The notes: generated by a model not told the origin, from the sequence alone. 64,000 bases of DNA from Nocardiopsis sp. FR4 (GCF_009830945.1 NZ_VWVV01000011.1:1-64000); one strand, 5' to 3'; positions 18,542 to 29,061 are shown, numbered from the stretch's first letter. Program-made: numbers and translations.

Positions 18542-19423
18542 ATGAGGAAAGGAGTTGAGCTGCCCCCCGCATCCGAGGGCACCACCTCACCCTCCACCGC
18601 CAAACCCGGACAACGGCTCCGCGTCCGCTACGCCAAGCGCGGACGCATGAGGTTCGCCAGCCACCGTGACATCGCCCGGGCACTGGAGCGCGCCCTGCGC
18701 AGGGCCGCCGTGCCCGTGGCCTTCTCCGCTGGCTTCTCACCTCACCCCAAGGTCTCCTACACCGGTGCGGCCCCCACCGGGGTCGCCAGCGAGGCGGAGT
18801 ACCTTGAACTCACTCTGGCCGAGCCGCGCCCGCCCGAACGGGTCCGAGCCGACATCGACGCGGCCATGCCCTCGGGCATCGACATCGTCGAGGTCGTCGA
18901 AGCCCGGCAGGCCGGGCTCGCCGACCGGCTCCAGGCCTCCGAGTGGCGGGTGGAGATGGCGGGTGTCGACCCCGACGACGCCGCCAGGGCGGTGGCCGCT
19001 TATCTGGCCGCCGACAGTGTCGAGGTGGAGCGGATGACGAAGAAGGGTCGTCGCCGCTTCGACACGAGACCCGCAGTGGTCCGTATCGACGTGTGCACTG
19101 ACTCCCACGGGCGCGCCCCAGAGGAACATCACACGACATATGCCATACTTCGGATGGTTGTGCGGCACACGACACCCGCCGTACGACCGGACGACGTGCT
19201 GACCGGCCTTCGCCACGTGGCCGACCTCGCGCCGCCGTCATCGCCGTTGATGACCCGGCTGGCGCAGGGGCCACTGGACGAGACGACAGGTGCGCTCGCG
19301 GACCCGCTCACCCACGACCGGCCCGAAGCTCACACGAGCCCCGGCCCCGCGGACGACAACGCGGACGAGCGGCGCGACAGCGCACCACGGCCGTCGACGC
19401 CCACGCCGGGACCGCGCGGATGA
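18542..19423 (+). CDS. DUF2344 (TIGR03936) family protein
   Basis: 293 residues from the ATG at 18542, preceded by AGGGGG; a longer open frame to 18116 has no family match upstream. The DUF2344 core is RLRVRYAKRGRMRFASHRDIARALERALRRAAVPVAFSAGFSPHPKVSYTGA with LELTLAEPRPPERV. A Pro/Asp-rich disordered tail follows residue 240. In some bacteria this domain is fused to the C-terminus of the radical SAM protein encoded upstream, so the two probably form one enzyme. It precedes rne. Confidence 0.87.
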   Translation: MRKGVELPPASEGTTSPSTAKPGQRLRVRYAKRGRMRFASHRDIARALERALRRAAVPVAFSAGFSPHPKVSYTGAAPTGVASEAEYLELTLAEPRPPERVRADIDAAMPSGIDIVEVVEARQAGLADRLQASEWRVEMAGVDPDDAARAVAAYLAADSVEVERMTKKGRRRFDTRPAVVRIDVCTDSHGRAPEEHHTTYAILRMVVRHTTPAVRPDDVLTGLRHVADLAPPSSPLMTRLAQGPLDETTGALADPLTHDRPEAHTSPGPADDNADERRDSAPRPSTPTPGPRG

Positions 19424-19581
19424 GCGGCTCCCGGACGGGGAACGTGGGCGACACCACAGGACTCTGCCCCGACGGCACCCCGGTGCCGTCGGCGCTGACA
19501 CAGCGACGACAGTTCTCGTGAGCCGCGCCGCCGACCGCAAGGTCGCTGCGCGCCCGAGAACTCTGACGGGAGACCGCCCGG

Positions 19582-22500
19582 ATGCTCGACAACGAGCCCA
19601 ACAACGGTGCCGACGGCACCGCGGGTACAACTGAAACACACAACGACAGGGCGGCGGCGCCCCCCGTGGGGGGCGGCGAGGTGCGCGTGTCCACGCCCGC
19701 ACCCGCCAAGGGCGTCCGCCGCGCCGCCGGACCACCCCCCGAACCGGACGACGTCTTCGCCCCTCCCTCGATGCCCGTCACCTCCCCCGCCGGTTCCGGT
19801 GAGGGCGGAACGGTCAACACCGCGGTGACCGCCACCGCTCCGCGCCGGCGCACCGTGCGCGCCGCGGGCTGTCCCGACGAGGAGACGACCGCCCCGCGCC
19901 GCGGCCGCACCCGTGCCGCCGCCGAGGGCACGAAGGCCGAGGACGCGAAGGCCGCCGGGGCGGACACCGAGGCCGCTCCCGCGGCCGACGAGGAGACGGC
20001 CGCCCCGCGCGTCCGCACGCGCGGACGCGCGCGCACCCGGTCCGGCGCGGTCAGCGAGACCGCCGACGCCTCCGCCGAGGGCGAGGAGACCGACGAGTCC
20101 GCCGGCGGGAACGCCTTCCACGCCCCGGCCATGCTCTTCCAGCCTCCGGTGGCCGCCGCGCCCTCCGTCCGGACCGCCGACACCGCCGACACCGGTGTCG
20201 AGGATGAGGAGGGGGAAGAGGACAAGGACGAGGAGGCCGGGGAGCCCGAGGCCCAGGCCACCGGCGCCGAGACCGACACCGAGGCCGACGAGGAGCGCCC
20301 CAGCCGCCGTCGCCGCCGTCGCGGCGGACGCGGACGCGGCCGTTCCCGCGCCGAGACCGAGGCCGAGGAGGCCGCCGGGTCCGAGGCCGATCGGCGCGCC
20401 GAGGCCCGGGAGGAGCCCGACACCGAGGAGAGCGGACCCTCCGCCGAGCAGGACGAGGACTCCGCCGAGGGCGGGGAGCGCGGCAGCCGTCGCCGTCGCC
20501 GCCGTCGCCGCCGTTCCGGGACCGGCGCCGAGGCCACCGGGGACGACCCGCCCAACACCGTGGTCCGCGTGCGCGAGCCGCGCCAGGACAAGCCCATCGA
20601 GGACGAGGTCCAGGCGGTGCGGGGCTCCACCCGCCTGGAGGCCAAGAAGCAGCGCCGCCGCGAGGGCCGCGAACAGGGCCGCCGCCGCGCCCCGATCGTC
20701 ACAGAGTCGGAGTTCCTGGCCCGCCGCGAGTCGGTCAAGCGCGACCTGGTCATCCGCCGCACCGGCGACCGCACCCAGATCGCGGTCCTGGAGGACGACA
20801 TCCTCGTCGAGCACTACGTGGACCGGTCCACGCACCGCTCCTACGTGGGCAACGTCTACCTGGGCCGGGTGCAGAACGTGCTCCCGTCCATGGAGGCCGC
20901 CTTCGTCGACATCGGCAAGGGCCGCAACGCCGTCCTGTACGCGGGCGAGGTCAACTGGGACTCCTTCGGCCTGGAGGGTCAGCCCAAGCGCATCGAGTCG
21001 GTGCTCAAGTCCGGCCAGTCGGTCCTGGTGCAGGTCACCAAGGACCCGGTCGGCCACAAGGGCGCCCGTCTGACCAGCCAGATCAGCCTGCCCGGCCGCT
21101 ACCTGGTCTACGTGCCCGGCGGCTCGATGAACGGCATCAGCCGCAAGCTCCCGGACAAGGAGCGCGCCCGCCTCAAGCAGATCCTCAAGAAGGTCATGCC
21201 CTCCGGAGCGGGCGTCATCGTGCGCACGGCCGCCGAGGGCGCCAGCGAGGAGGAGCTGGAGCGCGACGTCACGCGCCTGGCCAAGCAGTGGGAGTCCATC
21301 AAGCGCAAGTCCAGGACTGCGAGCGCCCCCGCGCTGCTCAACAGCGAGCCCGACCTGACGGTGCGGGTCGTGCGCGACGTGTTCAACGAGGACTTCTCCA
21401 GCCTGGTCGTCTCCGGTGACGAGGCATGGACCACCGTGCACGAGTACGTGGACTACGTGGCGCCCAACCTCGCCGAGCGCCTCACCCACTGGAACGAGGA
21501 CCGCGACGTCTTCGCCGCCTACCGGATCGACGAGCAGATCAACAAGGCGCTGGAGCGCAAGGTCTGGCTGCCCAGCGGCGGCTCCCTGGTCATCGACCGC
21601 ACCGAGGCCATGACCGTGGTCGACGTCAACACCGGCAAGTTCACCGGCCAGGGCGGCAACCTGGAGGAGACGGTCACCAAGAACAACCTGGAGGCGGCCG
21701 AGGAGATCGTCCGCCAGCTCCGGTTGCGCGACATCGGCGGCATCATCGTCATCGACTTCATCGACATGGTGCTGGAGTCCAACCGCGACCTGGTGCTGCG
21801 CCGGATGCTGGAGTGCCTCTCGCGCGACCGCACCAAGCACCAGGTGGCCGAGGTGACCTCGCTGGGCCTGGTCCAGATGACCCGCAAGCGGGTCGGCCAG
21901 GGCCTGCTGGAGGCGTTCTCGCACAGCTGCGAGCACTGCAACGGCCGCGGGCTGGTGATCACCACCGACCCGGTCGAGGGCAAGGGCGGCGGCGGCAACG
22001 GCGGCGGACGCAAGAAGAAGGGCAAGGCCGACAAGGCCGCGGAGAAGGAGGCGAAGGCGGAGGCCCGGGCCGAGACGGCCGAGCAGGGCCGGACCGACTC
22101 CGCTGAGCCGGAGGCCCCCGACACGGAGGCCCCGGCCGCCGAGACCCCGGTTGCCGAGGCTCCGGCGGCCGAGCCCGAGGCCCCGGCCGAGCCCGCCAAG
22201 AAGACCCGCAAGCGGGCCTCCCGCTCCCGCAAGGCCGCCCAGGCCCAGGAGCAGGAGGAGATCACAGCCGAGTCCGCCGCGCCCGGGACCGAGGAGGCCG
22301 CGGAGGTCCCCGCGCCCGAGGCGGAGGCTCCGGAGACCGGCGAGGCTCAGGAGTCCGCCGAGGCGGCCGAGAAGGCTCCGGCCAAGAAGACCCGCACCCG
22401 GCGCACCACCCGTCGTACCGCCAAGGCGGCGGCCGACGCAGGGGAGCCGGAGGCGCCCGGCGGGGGAGCGGAGGCCGCGGCTGAGGCCGACACCGCCGCG

Positions 22501-22608
22501 GAGGCGCCGGCCGAGGGCGAGGACGAGGCGGCCGAGCGTCCCAAGCGCAGGCGCACCCGGCGCACCCGGGCGGCGTCCACCCCGCCGACCGCGGTGGACG
22601 CGGGCTGA
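19582..22608 (+). CDS. rne: Ribonuclease E/G with long disordered arms
   Basis: 1008 residues. The catalytic core begins near 375 (VTESEFLARRESVKRDLVIRR). It has the S1 RNA-binding domain (SYVGNVYLGRVQNVLPSMEAAFVDIGKG, about 420-463), DNase I-like subdomain aspartates in VVDVNTGKF (near 680) and IVIDFIDM (near 722), and the zinc-link CEHCNGRG (near 782). The N-terminal arm (1-370) alternates acidic Glu/Asp blocks with Arg-rich SRRRRRRRGGRGRGR blocks. The C-terminal arm is Ala/Glu/Pro-rich with KKTRKR patches. The enzyme cuts single-stranded AU-rich RNA in mRNA decay and rRNA processing. The start is the ATG after GACGGGAGACC. Confidence 0.94.
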   Translation: MLDNEPNNGADGTAGTTETHNDRAAAPPVGGGEVRVSTPAPAKGVRRAAGPPPEPDDVFAPPSMPVTSPAGSGEGGTVNTAVTATAPRRRTVRAAGCPDEETTAPRRGRTRAAAEGTKAEDAKAAGADTEAAPAADEETAAPRVRTRGRARTRSGAVSETADASAEGEETDESAGGNAFHAPAMLFQPPVAAAPSVRTADTADTGVEDEEGEEDKDEEAGEPEAQATGAETDTEADEERPSRRRRRRGGRGRGRSRAETEAEEAAGSEADRRAEAREEPDTEESGPSAEQDEDSAEGGERGSRRRRRRRRRSGTGAEATGDDPPNTVVRVREPRQDKPIEDEVQAVRGSTRLEAKKQRRREGREQGRRRAPIVTESEFLARRESVKRDLVIRRTGDRTQIAVLEDDILVEHYVDRSTHRSYVGNVYLGRVQNVLPSMEAAFVDIGKGRNAVLYAGEVNWDSFGLEGQPKRIESVLKSGQSVLVQVTKDPVGHKGARLTSQISLPGRYLVYVPGGSMNGISRKLPDKERARLKQILKKVMPSGAGVIVRTAAEGASEEELERDVTRLAKQWESIKRKSRTASAPALLNSEPDLTVRVVRDVFNEDFSSLVVSGDEAWTTVHEYVDYVAPNLAERLTHWNEDRDVFAAYRIDEQINKALERKVWLPSGGSLVIDRTEAMTVVDVNTGKFTGQGGNLEETVTKNNLEAAEEIVRQLRLRDIGGIIVIDFIDMVLESNRDLVLRRMLECLSRDRTKHQVAEVTSLGLVQMTRKRVGQGLLEAFSHSCEHCNGRGLVITTDPVEGKGGGGNGGGRKKKGKADKAAEKEAKAEARAETAEQGRTDSAEPEAPDTEAPAAETPVAEAPAAEPEAPAEPAKKTRKRASRSRKAAQAQEQEEITAESAAPGTEEAAEVPAPEAEAPETGEAQESAEAAEKAPAKKTRTRRTTRRTAKAAADAGEPEAPGGGAEAAAEADTAAEAPAEGEDEAAERPKRRRTRRTRAASTPPTAVDAG

Positions 22609-22628
22609 GTCCGGGACGACCAGTCCCG

Positions 22629-22667
22629 CCGTGGTCCGGACCGGGTTCCCTCCGGTCCGGACCACGG
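22629..22667 (+). terminator. Terminator after rne
   Basis: 16-pair perfect stem (22629-22644 with 22652-22667) and 7-base loop, 21 bases after the stop. Confidence 0.75.
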
Positions 22668-22964
22668 CACGTGTGCGGGCCTGTGGCGGGCCAGTGGTAA
22701 TCTGAGGGACGGTGCGTCGGCGCGCTCCACCACATCGCGCGCCCCGACACCGAAGTGCTCTCCACGCAGGGTTTGTTTCCCTCGGATCCCCGCGCCCCGC
22801 TACAGGCGATCAGTGGATCGTGGAACGAGGCTCCGCCCCGCCCACACGGGGATGGACCTCCCGGCTGGCCTGGGCACAGGCACCGCCGGACCCGGACCCC
22901 GGGCTCATGTCTCGGGGATGGTCCCGAGCATTATTCGTTGAGCGAGCAGGAAGAGAGTTACCCG
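22668..22964 (+). promoter_or_regulatory. Promoter and long leader of rplU-rpmA
   Basis: About 300 bases without a credible gene before the L21 start. GGTAATCT near 22695 is a possible -10. GC-rich complementary segments could form a structured leader. AGGAAGAG at 22948-22955 is the rplU ribosome site. Confidence 0.4.
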
Positions 22965-23276
22965 GTGTACGCGATCGTGCGAGCGGGCGGCCGACAGGAG
23001 AAGGTGTCTGTCGATGACGTCCTGAACATCGACAAGGTCTCCGAGGAGACCGGCGCCACCATCACGTGGCAGCCCATCCTCGTCGTGGAGGACGGCAACG
23101 TCATCAGCGACGCGGACAAGCTGAGCGGCTACACGGTCACCGCCGAGATCCTCGGTGAGACCAAGGGCCCCAAGATCAACATCCTGAAGTACAAGAACAA
23201 GACCGGTTACAAGAAGCGCCTGGGACACCGCCAGAAGCACACCCAGGTGCGCGTCACCGGCATCGCGGCGAAGTAG
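22965..23276 (+). CDS. rplU: 50S ribosomal protein L21
   Basis: 103 residues from the GTG at 22965 ([20 protein letters not shown]). An upstream ATG in frame adds non-homologous sequence. The L21 signature [23 protein letters not shown] stretch (here [19 protein letters not shown]) and the ending THVRVTGI-like [11 protein letters not shown] are present. It is followed 13 bases later by rpmA, the usual pair. Confidence 0.97.
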   Translation: MYAIVRAGGRQEKVSVDDVLNIDKVSEETGATITWQPILVVEDGNVISDADKLSGYTVTAEILGETKGPKINILKYKNKTGYKKRLGHRQKHTQVRVTGIAAK

Positions 23277-23289
23277 GAGGCCTGGAGAG

Positions 23290-23550
23290 ATGGCACACAA
23301 GAAGGGCGCTTCGTCCAGCCGTAACGGTCGTGACTCGAACGCCAAGCGCCTCGGCGTCAAGCGCTTCGGCGGCCAGACCGTCTCGGCCGGCGAGATCCTG
23401 ATCCGTCAGCGCGGCACCAAGTTCCACCCCGGCGCCAACGTCGGCCGCGGTGGCGACGACACCCTGTTCGCGCTGGTCGCCGGTCAGGTCAAGTTCGGCA
23501 ACTTCCGCGGCCGCAAGGCCGTCAACATCGTTCCCGCCGCCGCCGAGTAG
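23290..23550 (+). CDS. rpmA: 50S ribosomal protein L27
   Basis: 86 residues. [29 protein letters not shown] is diagnostic of L27, whose N-terminus reaches the peptidyl-transferase centre; no N-terminal cleavage extension is present. GGAGGCCTGGAGAG supplies the ribosome site. Confidence 0.98.
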   Translation: MAHKKGASSSRNGRDSNAKRLGVKRFGGQTVSAGEILIRQRGTKFHPGANVGRGGDDTLFALVAGQVKFGNFRGRKAVNIVPAAAE

Positions 23551-25041
<1,491 letters not shown>

Positions 25042-25122
25042 ACCGCGCGGGGACCGACGGCCCGGCCAACAGGCACGCGCGCGGCGCCCGGCGCCGCGCC
25101 ACTGGATGGAAAGCCCCTCACG

Positions 25123-26280
25123 GTGCACAGCGCAGGACTCCAACAGAGCGAATCCCCCGAGACCGCGGGCCGCGCGGCGGTGGCCGCCGCGCGCCGGGTC
25201 GTGGTCAAGGTGGGGTCGTCGTCGCTGACGACCCCCGACGGCCGGATCGACTCCGGCCGTATCCGCGACCTGGTCCGGGTGCTGGCGGACCGCCGCGCGG
25301 CCGGACAGGAGGTCATCCTGGTCTCCTCCGGCGCGGTCGCGGCGGGGATGACCCCGCTCGGCATGGCCCGCCGCCCCCGCGACCTGGCCTCCCAGCAGGC
25401 CGCCGCCAGCGTGGGACAGGGCCTGCTGCTGGCCGCCTACACGGCGGAGTTCGCCGGGCACGGCCTCACCGCGGCGCAGGTCCTGCTCACCGTCGAGGAC
25501 ATGATGCGCCGCGTGCAGCACCGCAACGCCCAGCGCACCCTGCGCCGCCTGCTGGACATCGGCGCCCTGCCCATCGTCAACGAGAACGACACCGTGGCCA
25601 CCCACGAGCTGCGCTTCGGCGACAACGACCGCCTGGCGGCGCTGGTGGCTCACCTGATGCGCGCCGACGCCCTGGTGCTGCTGTCGGACGTGGACGCCCT
25701 CTACGACGGCCCGCCCTCCAACCCGGAGTCGTCCGTGGTCAGCCTCGTGCGCGGCCCGGGCGACCTGGACGGCATCGACATCGGCACCGCGGGCGGGCGG
25801 GGCGTGGGCACCGGCGGGATGGTCACCAAGGTGGACTCGGCGCGGATCGCCACCGAGGCGGGGGTGCACACCGTGCTGACCTCGGCCGCCAACGCCCGCG
25901 ACGCCCTGGCGGGCGGCGCGGTGGGCACCCTGTTCACCCCGGCCGACGGGCGGCGCCCCTCCGCCCGCCAGCTGTGGCTGGCGCACGCGACGGCGGGACG
26001 CGGCAGCCTGGTCCTGGACCCCGGCGCGGTCACGGCGGTGGTCACGGAGAAGGCCTCGCTGCTGCCCGCGGGCGTGGTGCGGGTGACGGGCGACTTCAGC
26101 GCGGGGGACCCGGTGGACCTGCGCGACGAGCAGGGCCGTGTGATCGCGCGCGGGCTGGTCAACTACGACGCCGCCGAGGTGCCCGACCTCCTGGGGCGCT
26201 CCACCCGGTGGCTGGCCCGGGAGATGGGACCCTCCTACGAGCGGGAGCTGGTGCACCGCGACGACCTCGTCCTCCTCTGA
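25123..26280 (+). CDS. proB: Glutamate 5-kinase
   Basis: 385 residues from the GTG at 25123. It phosphorylates glutamate, the first step of proline synthesis. The amino acid kinase domain shows RVVVKVGSSSLT, VSSGAVAAGM, PIVNENDTV, LLSDVDALYDG and GTGGMVTKV. The C-terminal PUA domain runs from about 280 (GSLVLDPGAVTAVV to ARGLVNYDAAEV). Normally its partner proA follows; here four unrelated genes intervene. Confidence 0.95.
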   Translation: MHSAGLQQSESPETAGRAAVAAARRVVVKVGSSSLTTPDGRIDSGRIRDLVRVLADRRAAGQEVILVSSGAVAAGMTPLGMARRPRDLASQQAAASVGQGLLLAAYTAEFAGHGLTAAQVLLTVEDMMRRVQHRNAQRTLRRLLDIGALPIVNENDTVATHELRFGDNDRLAALVAHLMRADALVLLSDVDALYDGPPSNPESSVVSLVRGPGDLDGIDIGTAGGRGVGTGGMVTKVDSARIATEAGVHTVLTSAANARDALAGGAVGTLFTPADGRRPSARQLWLAHATAGRGSLVLDPGAVTAVVTEKASLLPAGVVRVTGDFSAGDPVDLRDEQGRVIARGLVNYDAAEVPDLLGRSTRWLAREMGPSYERELVHRDDLVLL

Positions 26281-26306
26281 GGACGCCACACGGCGGAGGG
26301 AGGACC

Positions 26307-27143
26307 GTGCGCCGGTACCGGGGGCCGTGCGCCCTGGCCCTGGTCTGCCTTCTGTGCGCCTCGTGCGCCGCGCCGGGGGGGACCGCGGGGGAGGAGTCCC
26401 CGGCGGAGTCCGCGGCGCGGCCGTCCGGGCCTCCGCCGGGGCCCTTCGACTACCAGCTGGGCGGCGCCTACCCTCCGGCCGCCGACGCGGTCACCGTGGT
26501 CCGCGACGCCACGGAGCACCCCGAGCCCGGGCTGTACTCGGTCTGCTACGTCAACGGGTTCCAGACCCAGCCCCAGGACGCGTCGTTCTGGCTGGAGGAG
26601 CACCCCGACCTGGTCCTGCGCGGGGCCGACGGCGAACCGGTGGCGGATCCGGACTGGCCGGACGAGTACCTGCTGGACACCTCCACGGCCGAACGCCGCG
26701 GCCGGATCGCCGACCTCGTGGCGGACACGGTCGGGACCTGCGCCGAGCGGGGCTTCGACGCGGTGGAGTTCGACAACCTGGACTCCTTCACCCGGGGCGC
26801 GGTGACCGCCGTGGACAACCTGGCCCTGGCCGCCGACCTGGTCGCCGCCGCCCACGCGCTGGGGTTGGCCGCGGCCCAGAAGAACACCGCCGAGCTGGCC
26901 GCGCGGGCGCGGCGGGAGGCGGGCTTCGACTTCGCCGTGGCCGAGGAGTGCGTGGCCTTCGACGAGTGCGCCGCCTACACCTCCGTCTACGGTGACGCGG
27001 TCCTGGTCGTGGAGTACCCCGACACGCTCGGCACCGGCCTGGCCCGCGTGTGCGACGATCCGGACACGCCGCCGAGTACCGTCCTGCGCGACCGCGGCCT
27101 GCTGGTTCCGGGCCGGGACGGACACCTGCGGGAGTCCTGCTGA
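26307..27143 (+). CDS. GH114-like (endo-alpha-1,4-polygalactosaminidase family) lipoprotein
   Basis: 278 residues from the GTG at 26307, preceded by GGAGGGAGGA. The signal peptide (ALALVCLLCASC) ends in a lipobox-like site with a non-standard -3 residue. The catalytic region has PFDYQLGGAYPP, GLYSVCYVNGFQTQP, GFDAVEFDNLDSF near residue 150 and AAAQKNTAEL with FAVAEECVAFDEC, matching GH114/DUF297 proteins, TIM-barrel hydrolases proposed to cut galactosamine polymers. It lies 26 bases after proB and is probably cotranscribed by read-through. The substrate is inferred from the family only. Confidence 0.8.
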   Translation: MRRYRGPCALALVCLLCASCAAPGGTAGEESPAESAARPSGPPPGPFDYQLGGAYPPAADAVTVVRDATEHPEPGLYSVCYVNGFQTQPQDASFWLEEHPDLVLRGADGEPVADPDWPDEYLLDTSTAERRGRIADLVADTVGTCAERGFDAVEFDNLDSFTRGAVTAVDNLALAADLVAAAHALGLAAAQKNTAELAARARREAGFDFAVAEECVAFDECAAYTSVYGDAVLVVEYPDTLGTGLARVCDDPDTPPSTVLRDRGLLVPGRDGHLRESC

Positions 27144-27154
27144 GCGGGCCCCGC

Positions 27155-27904
27155 TCAGACCATCCGCCGGACCACGGACAGGGGCAGCCGCCTCATCGCG
27201 AAGCCGATCGGAGCCCACGGCCAGGCGGGGACGTAGGCCCGCGCCCTGCGGCGCTCGATCGCGGCGACCATGGCCCGCACCCCGGTCTCGGTGTCCACCA
27301 TGAACCGGGTCCGCTGCTCCACGTGCTCGTTCATCTCCGAGCGGATGTAGCCCGGGTAGACGACGGACACGTCCACGCCGGGCACGCGCTCGGCGCGCAG
27401 GCCCTCGGCGAGGGAGGCCAGCCCGGCCTTGGTGGCGGCGTAGACGGTCATGGACCTGCGCATACCGCGCAGCGCGGACATCGACGAGACCATCACCAGG
27501 TGGCCGTGCCCCTGGGCGCGGAAGATCTCCATGGCCGCCTCCGACTGGGCCAGGGCGCCCACGAAGTTGGTCATCGCGGTCTGGCGGTTGGCGCCGTGGC
27601 GGCCCGTGCCGAGGGCGGCCCCCTTACCCAGCCCCGCGTTGACGATCACCCGGTCCACGGTGCCGAAGGCGGCGGCCAGTTCGCCGAACACGCGGAACAC
27701 GGCCTCCCCGTCGGTCACGTCCAGTTCCCGCAGCTCCACCCGGCGTTCGGGACGGGACCCGGCGATCTCCTCCCGCAGGGCCTCCATCCGCCCGGTGCGC
27801 CGCGCGCACAGCCCCAGGTCGTAGCCGAGCGCGGCGAACTGGCGCGCCATCTCGGCCCCGAGCCCGGAACTGGCCCCGGTGATGAGAACGGTCCCCTTGC
27901 TCAT
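27155..27904 (-). CDS. Short-chain dehydrogenase/reductase
   Basis: 249 residues from the ATG at 27904 with GGAGGGAAG upstream. The NAD(P) motif TGASSGLG is at residues 9-16, the catalytic Ser is in VSSMSAL and the YxxxK is YAATK. The end (RRARAYVPAWPWAPIGFAMRRLP) resembles classical SDRs acting on lipids or steroids. It is divergent from a TetR gene across a perfect palindrome, which suggests direct control. Substrate unknown. Confidence 0.88.
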   Translation of the reverse strand: MSKGTVLITGASSGLGAEMARQFAALGYDLGLCARRTGRMEALREEIAGSRPERRVELRELDVTDGEAVFRVFGELAAAFGTVDRVIVNAGLGKGAALGTGRHGANRQTAMTNFVGALAQSEAAMEIFRAQGHGHLVMVSSMSALRGMRRSMTVYAATKAGLASLAEGLRAERVPGVDVSVVYPGYIRSEMNEHVEQRTRFMVDTETGVRAMVAAIERRRARAYVPAWPWAPIGFAMRRLPLSVVRRMV

Positions 27905-27984
27905 GCGTGCTTCCCTCCGCCGTCGGTCGTGGGGCGCCCGGCCGGTTCGGCGGCGCGCTGCCCCCGGCGTTGACACTACGATCT

Positions 27985-28003
27985 TGTTGAGCAATGCTCA
28001 ACA
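27985..28003. promoter_or_regulatory. TetR operator: 19-bp perfect palindrome
   Basis: TGTTGAGCAATGCTCAACA has 9-bp arms around a central A at 27994. It lies between the SDR and TetR genes. TTGACA at 27970-27975 is a good -35 for the TetR gene and would place the -10 inside the palindrome. On the other strand TTGAGC within the palindrome can serve as -35 for the SDR gene. Confidence 0.75.
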
Positions 28004-28611
28004 GCGTGAGCGGGGAGGGGACGCGGCGCACGCGGATGACGCAGGACGAGCGCAGGCGCCAGCTCGTCCGGATCGGGCTGCGCATGCTGGTGGAACGGCC
28101 CATCCAGGAGCTGTCCGTGGACGAGGTGGCCCGGGAGGCGGGGATCTCCCGGGGGCTGCTGTTCCACTACTTCCCCACCAAGACCGCCTTCCACGGGGCC
28201 GTCGTGGCCGCCGCCGGGCGCCGCGTCGTGCGCAACACCGCCCCGGACGAGGGACTGCCGCCCGAGGAGGCCCTGGCGCAGTTCGTGGCCCGCTACTACG
28301 AGCAGGTGGACCGGCGCCGGGCGTCGTACCTGGCCCTGGTCTTCGGGAGCGGGGCGGTGCGCCTGGGCGGCGAGAACGTGGCGGGCCTGCGCCTGACCCT
28401 GGCCGAGCGCGTGGCGACCGTCCTGGGCCTGGACGGGGAGGCGCTGCCCGTCGCGCACGGGTGGATCGCCTACGTGGAGGACCGGGCACTGCGCTGGTCG
28501 GCCGTACCGGGGCCGGAGCGGGCCACGGGGCTGGAGGCGGAGGCCGACCACTGCGTCCGGGCCCTGGAGGCCCTGCTCAGCGTGGGCCGCGGCACCCCCC
28601 GTTCGGTCTAG
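27994..28611 (+). CDS. TetR family transcriptional regulator
   Basis: Up to 205 residues. The HTH is LSVDEVAREAGISRGLLFHYFPTKTAFHGAVV (about 47-78); the C-terminal ligand domain is unassigned. The ATG at 27994 is the exact centre of the operator palindrome. The true start may therefore be GTG 28006 or ATG 28036, or the mRNA may be leaderless. It probably represses itself and the divergent SDR. A PemK/MazF-like gene starts 9 bases after its stop. Confidence 0.88.
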   Translation: MLNSVSGEGTRRTRMTQDERRRQLVRIGLRMLVERPIQELSVDEVAREAGISRGLLFHYFPTKTAFHGAVVAAAGRRVVRNTAPDEGLPPEEALAQFVARYYEQVDRRRASYLALVFGSGAVRLGGENVAGLRLTLAERVATVLGLDGEALPVAHGWIAYVEDRALRWSAVPGPERATGLEAEADHCVRALEALLSVGRGTPRSV

Positions 28612-28620
28612 GATGCGGGC

Positions 28621-29061
28621 GTGAGCGAACCAACCATGCGCGACGACCACCCCCGGAGGGGCGAGCTCCGCCAGATCCCCACCGCCGACAACGCCACCAC
28701 CCTCGTCTACGCGCCCGAGCGCGACGGCCTCGCCGACGCGGGTGAGATCGTGTGGACCTGGGTGCCCTACGAGGAGGACCCCGGCCAGGGCAAGGACCGC
28801 CCGCTCCTGGTGATCGGCCGCAGGCAGAGCCGCCTGCACGGCCTGATGCTGTCCTCCCGGCGCCCCTCCGACCGGGAGCGCCAGGACTGGCTGCCGATCG
28901 GCTCGGGCCCCTGGGACCGGGAGCGGCGTGACTCCTACCTGCGGGTGGACCGCCTCTTCGAGTTCGACGAGGAGGACATCCGCCGGGAGGCCGCGGTGAT
29001 GGACGAGGACCTGTTCTGGAAGGTCGCCGCGGTCCTGCGCGCCCGTTACGGCTGGCGCTGA
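28621..29061 (+). CDS. PemK/MazF-like toxin-fold protein (orphan)
   Basis: 146 residues from the GTG at 28621. The MazF-fold core is AGEIVWTWVPYEEDPGQGKDRPLLVIGRR, then LSSRRP and SYLRVDRLFEF. In MazF toxins this fold is an mRNA endoribonuclease. No antitoxin gene is next to it; its neighbour is the TetR gene. The N-terminal 40 residues are an extension compared with MazF. It may be a housekeeping PemK-like protein, not an active toxin. Confidence 0.72.
   Translation: MSEPTMRDDHPRRGELRQIPTADNATTLVYAPERDGLADAGEIVWTWVPYEEDPGQGKDRPLLVIGRRQSRLHGLMLSSRRPSDRERQDWLPIGSGPWDRERRDSYLRVDRLFEFDEEDIRREAAVMDEDLFWKVAAVLRARYGWR

Noticed and set aside
20280..20520. CRISPR-like or tandem repeats in the Arg-codon tracts of rne
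   Set aside because: These are low-complexity Arg/Gly codons inside the open reading frame, with no spacers.
19330..22665. Minus-strand frame of 1111 codons opposite rne
   Set aside because: Antisense of a highly repetitive charged gene; composition is Gly/Leu/Ala/Arg noise.
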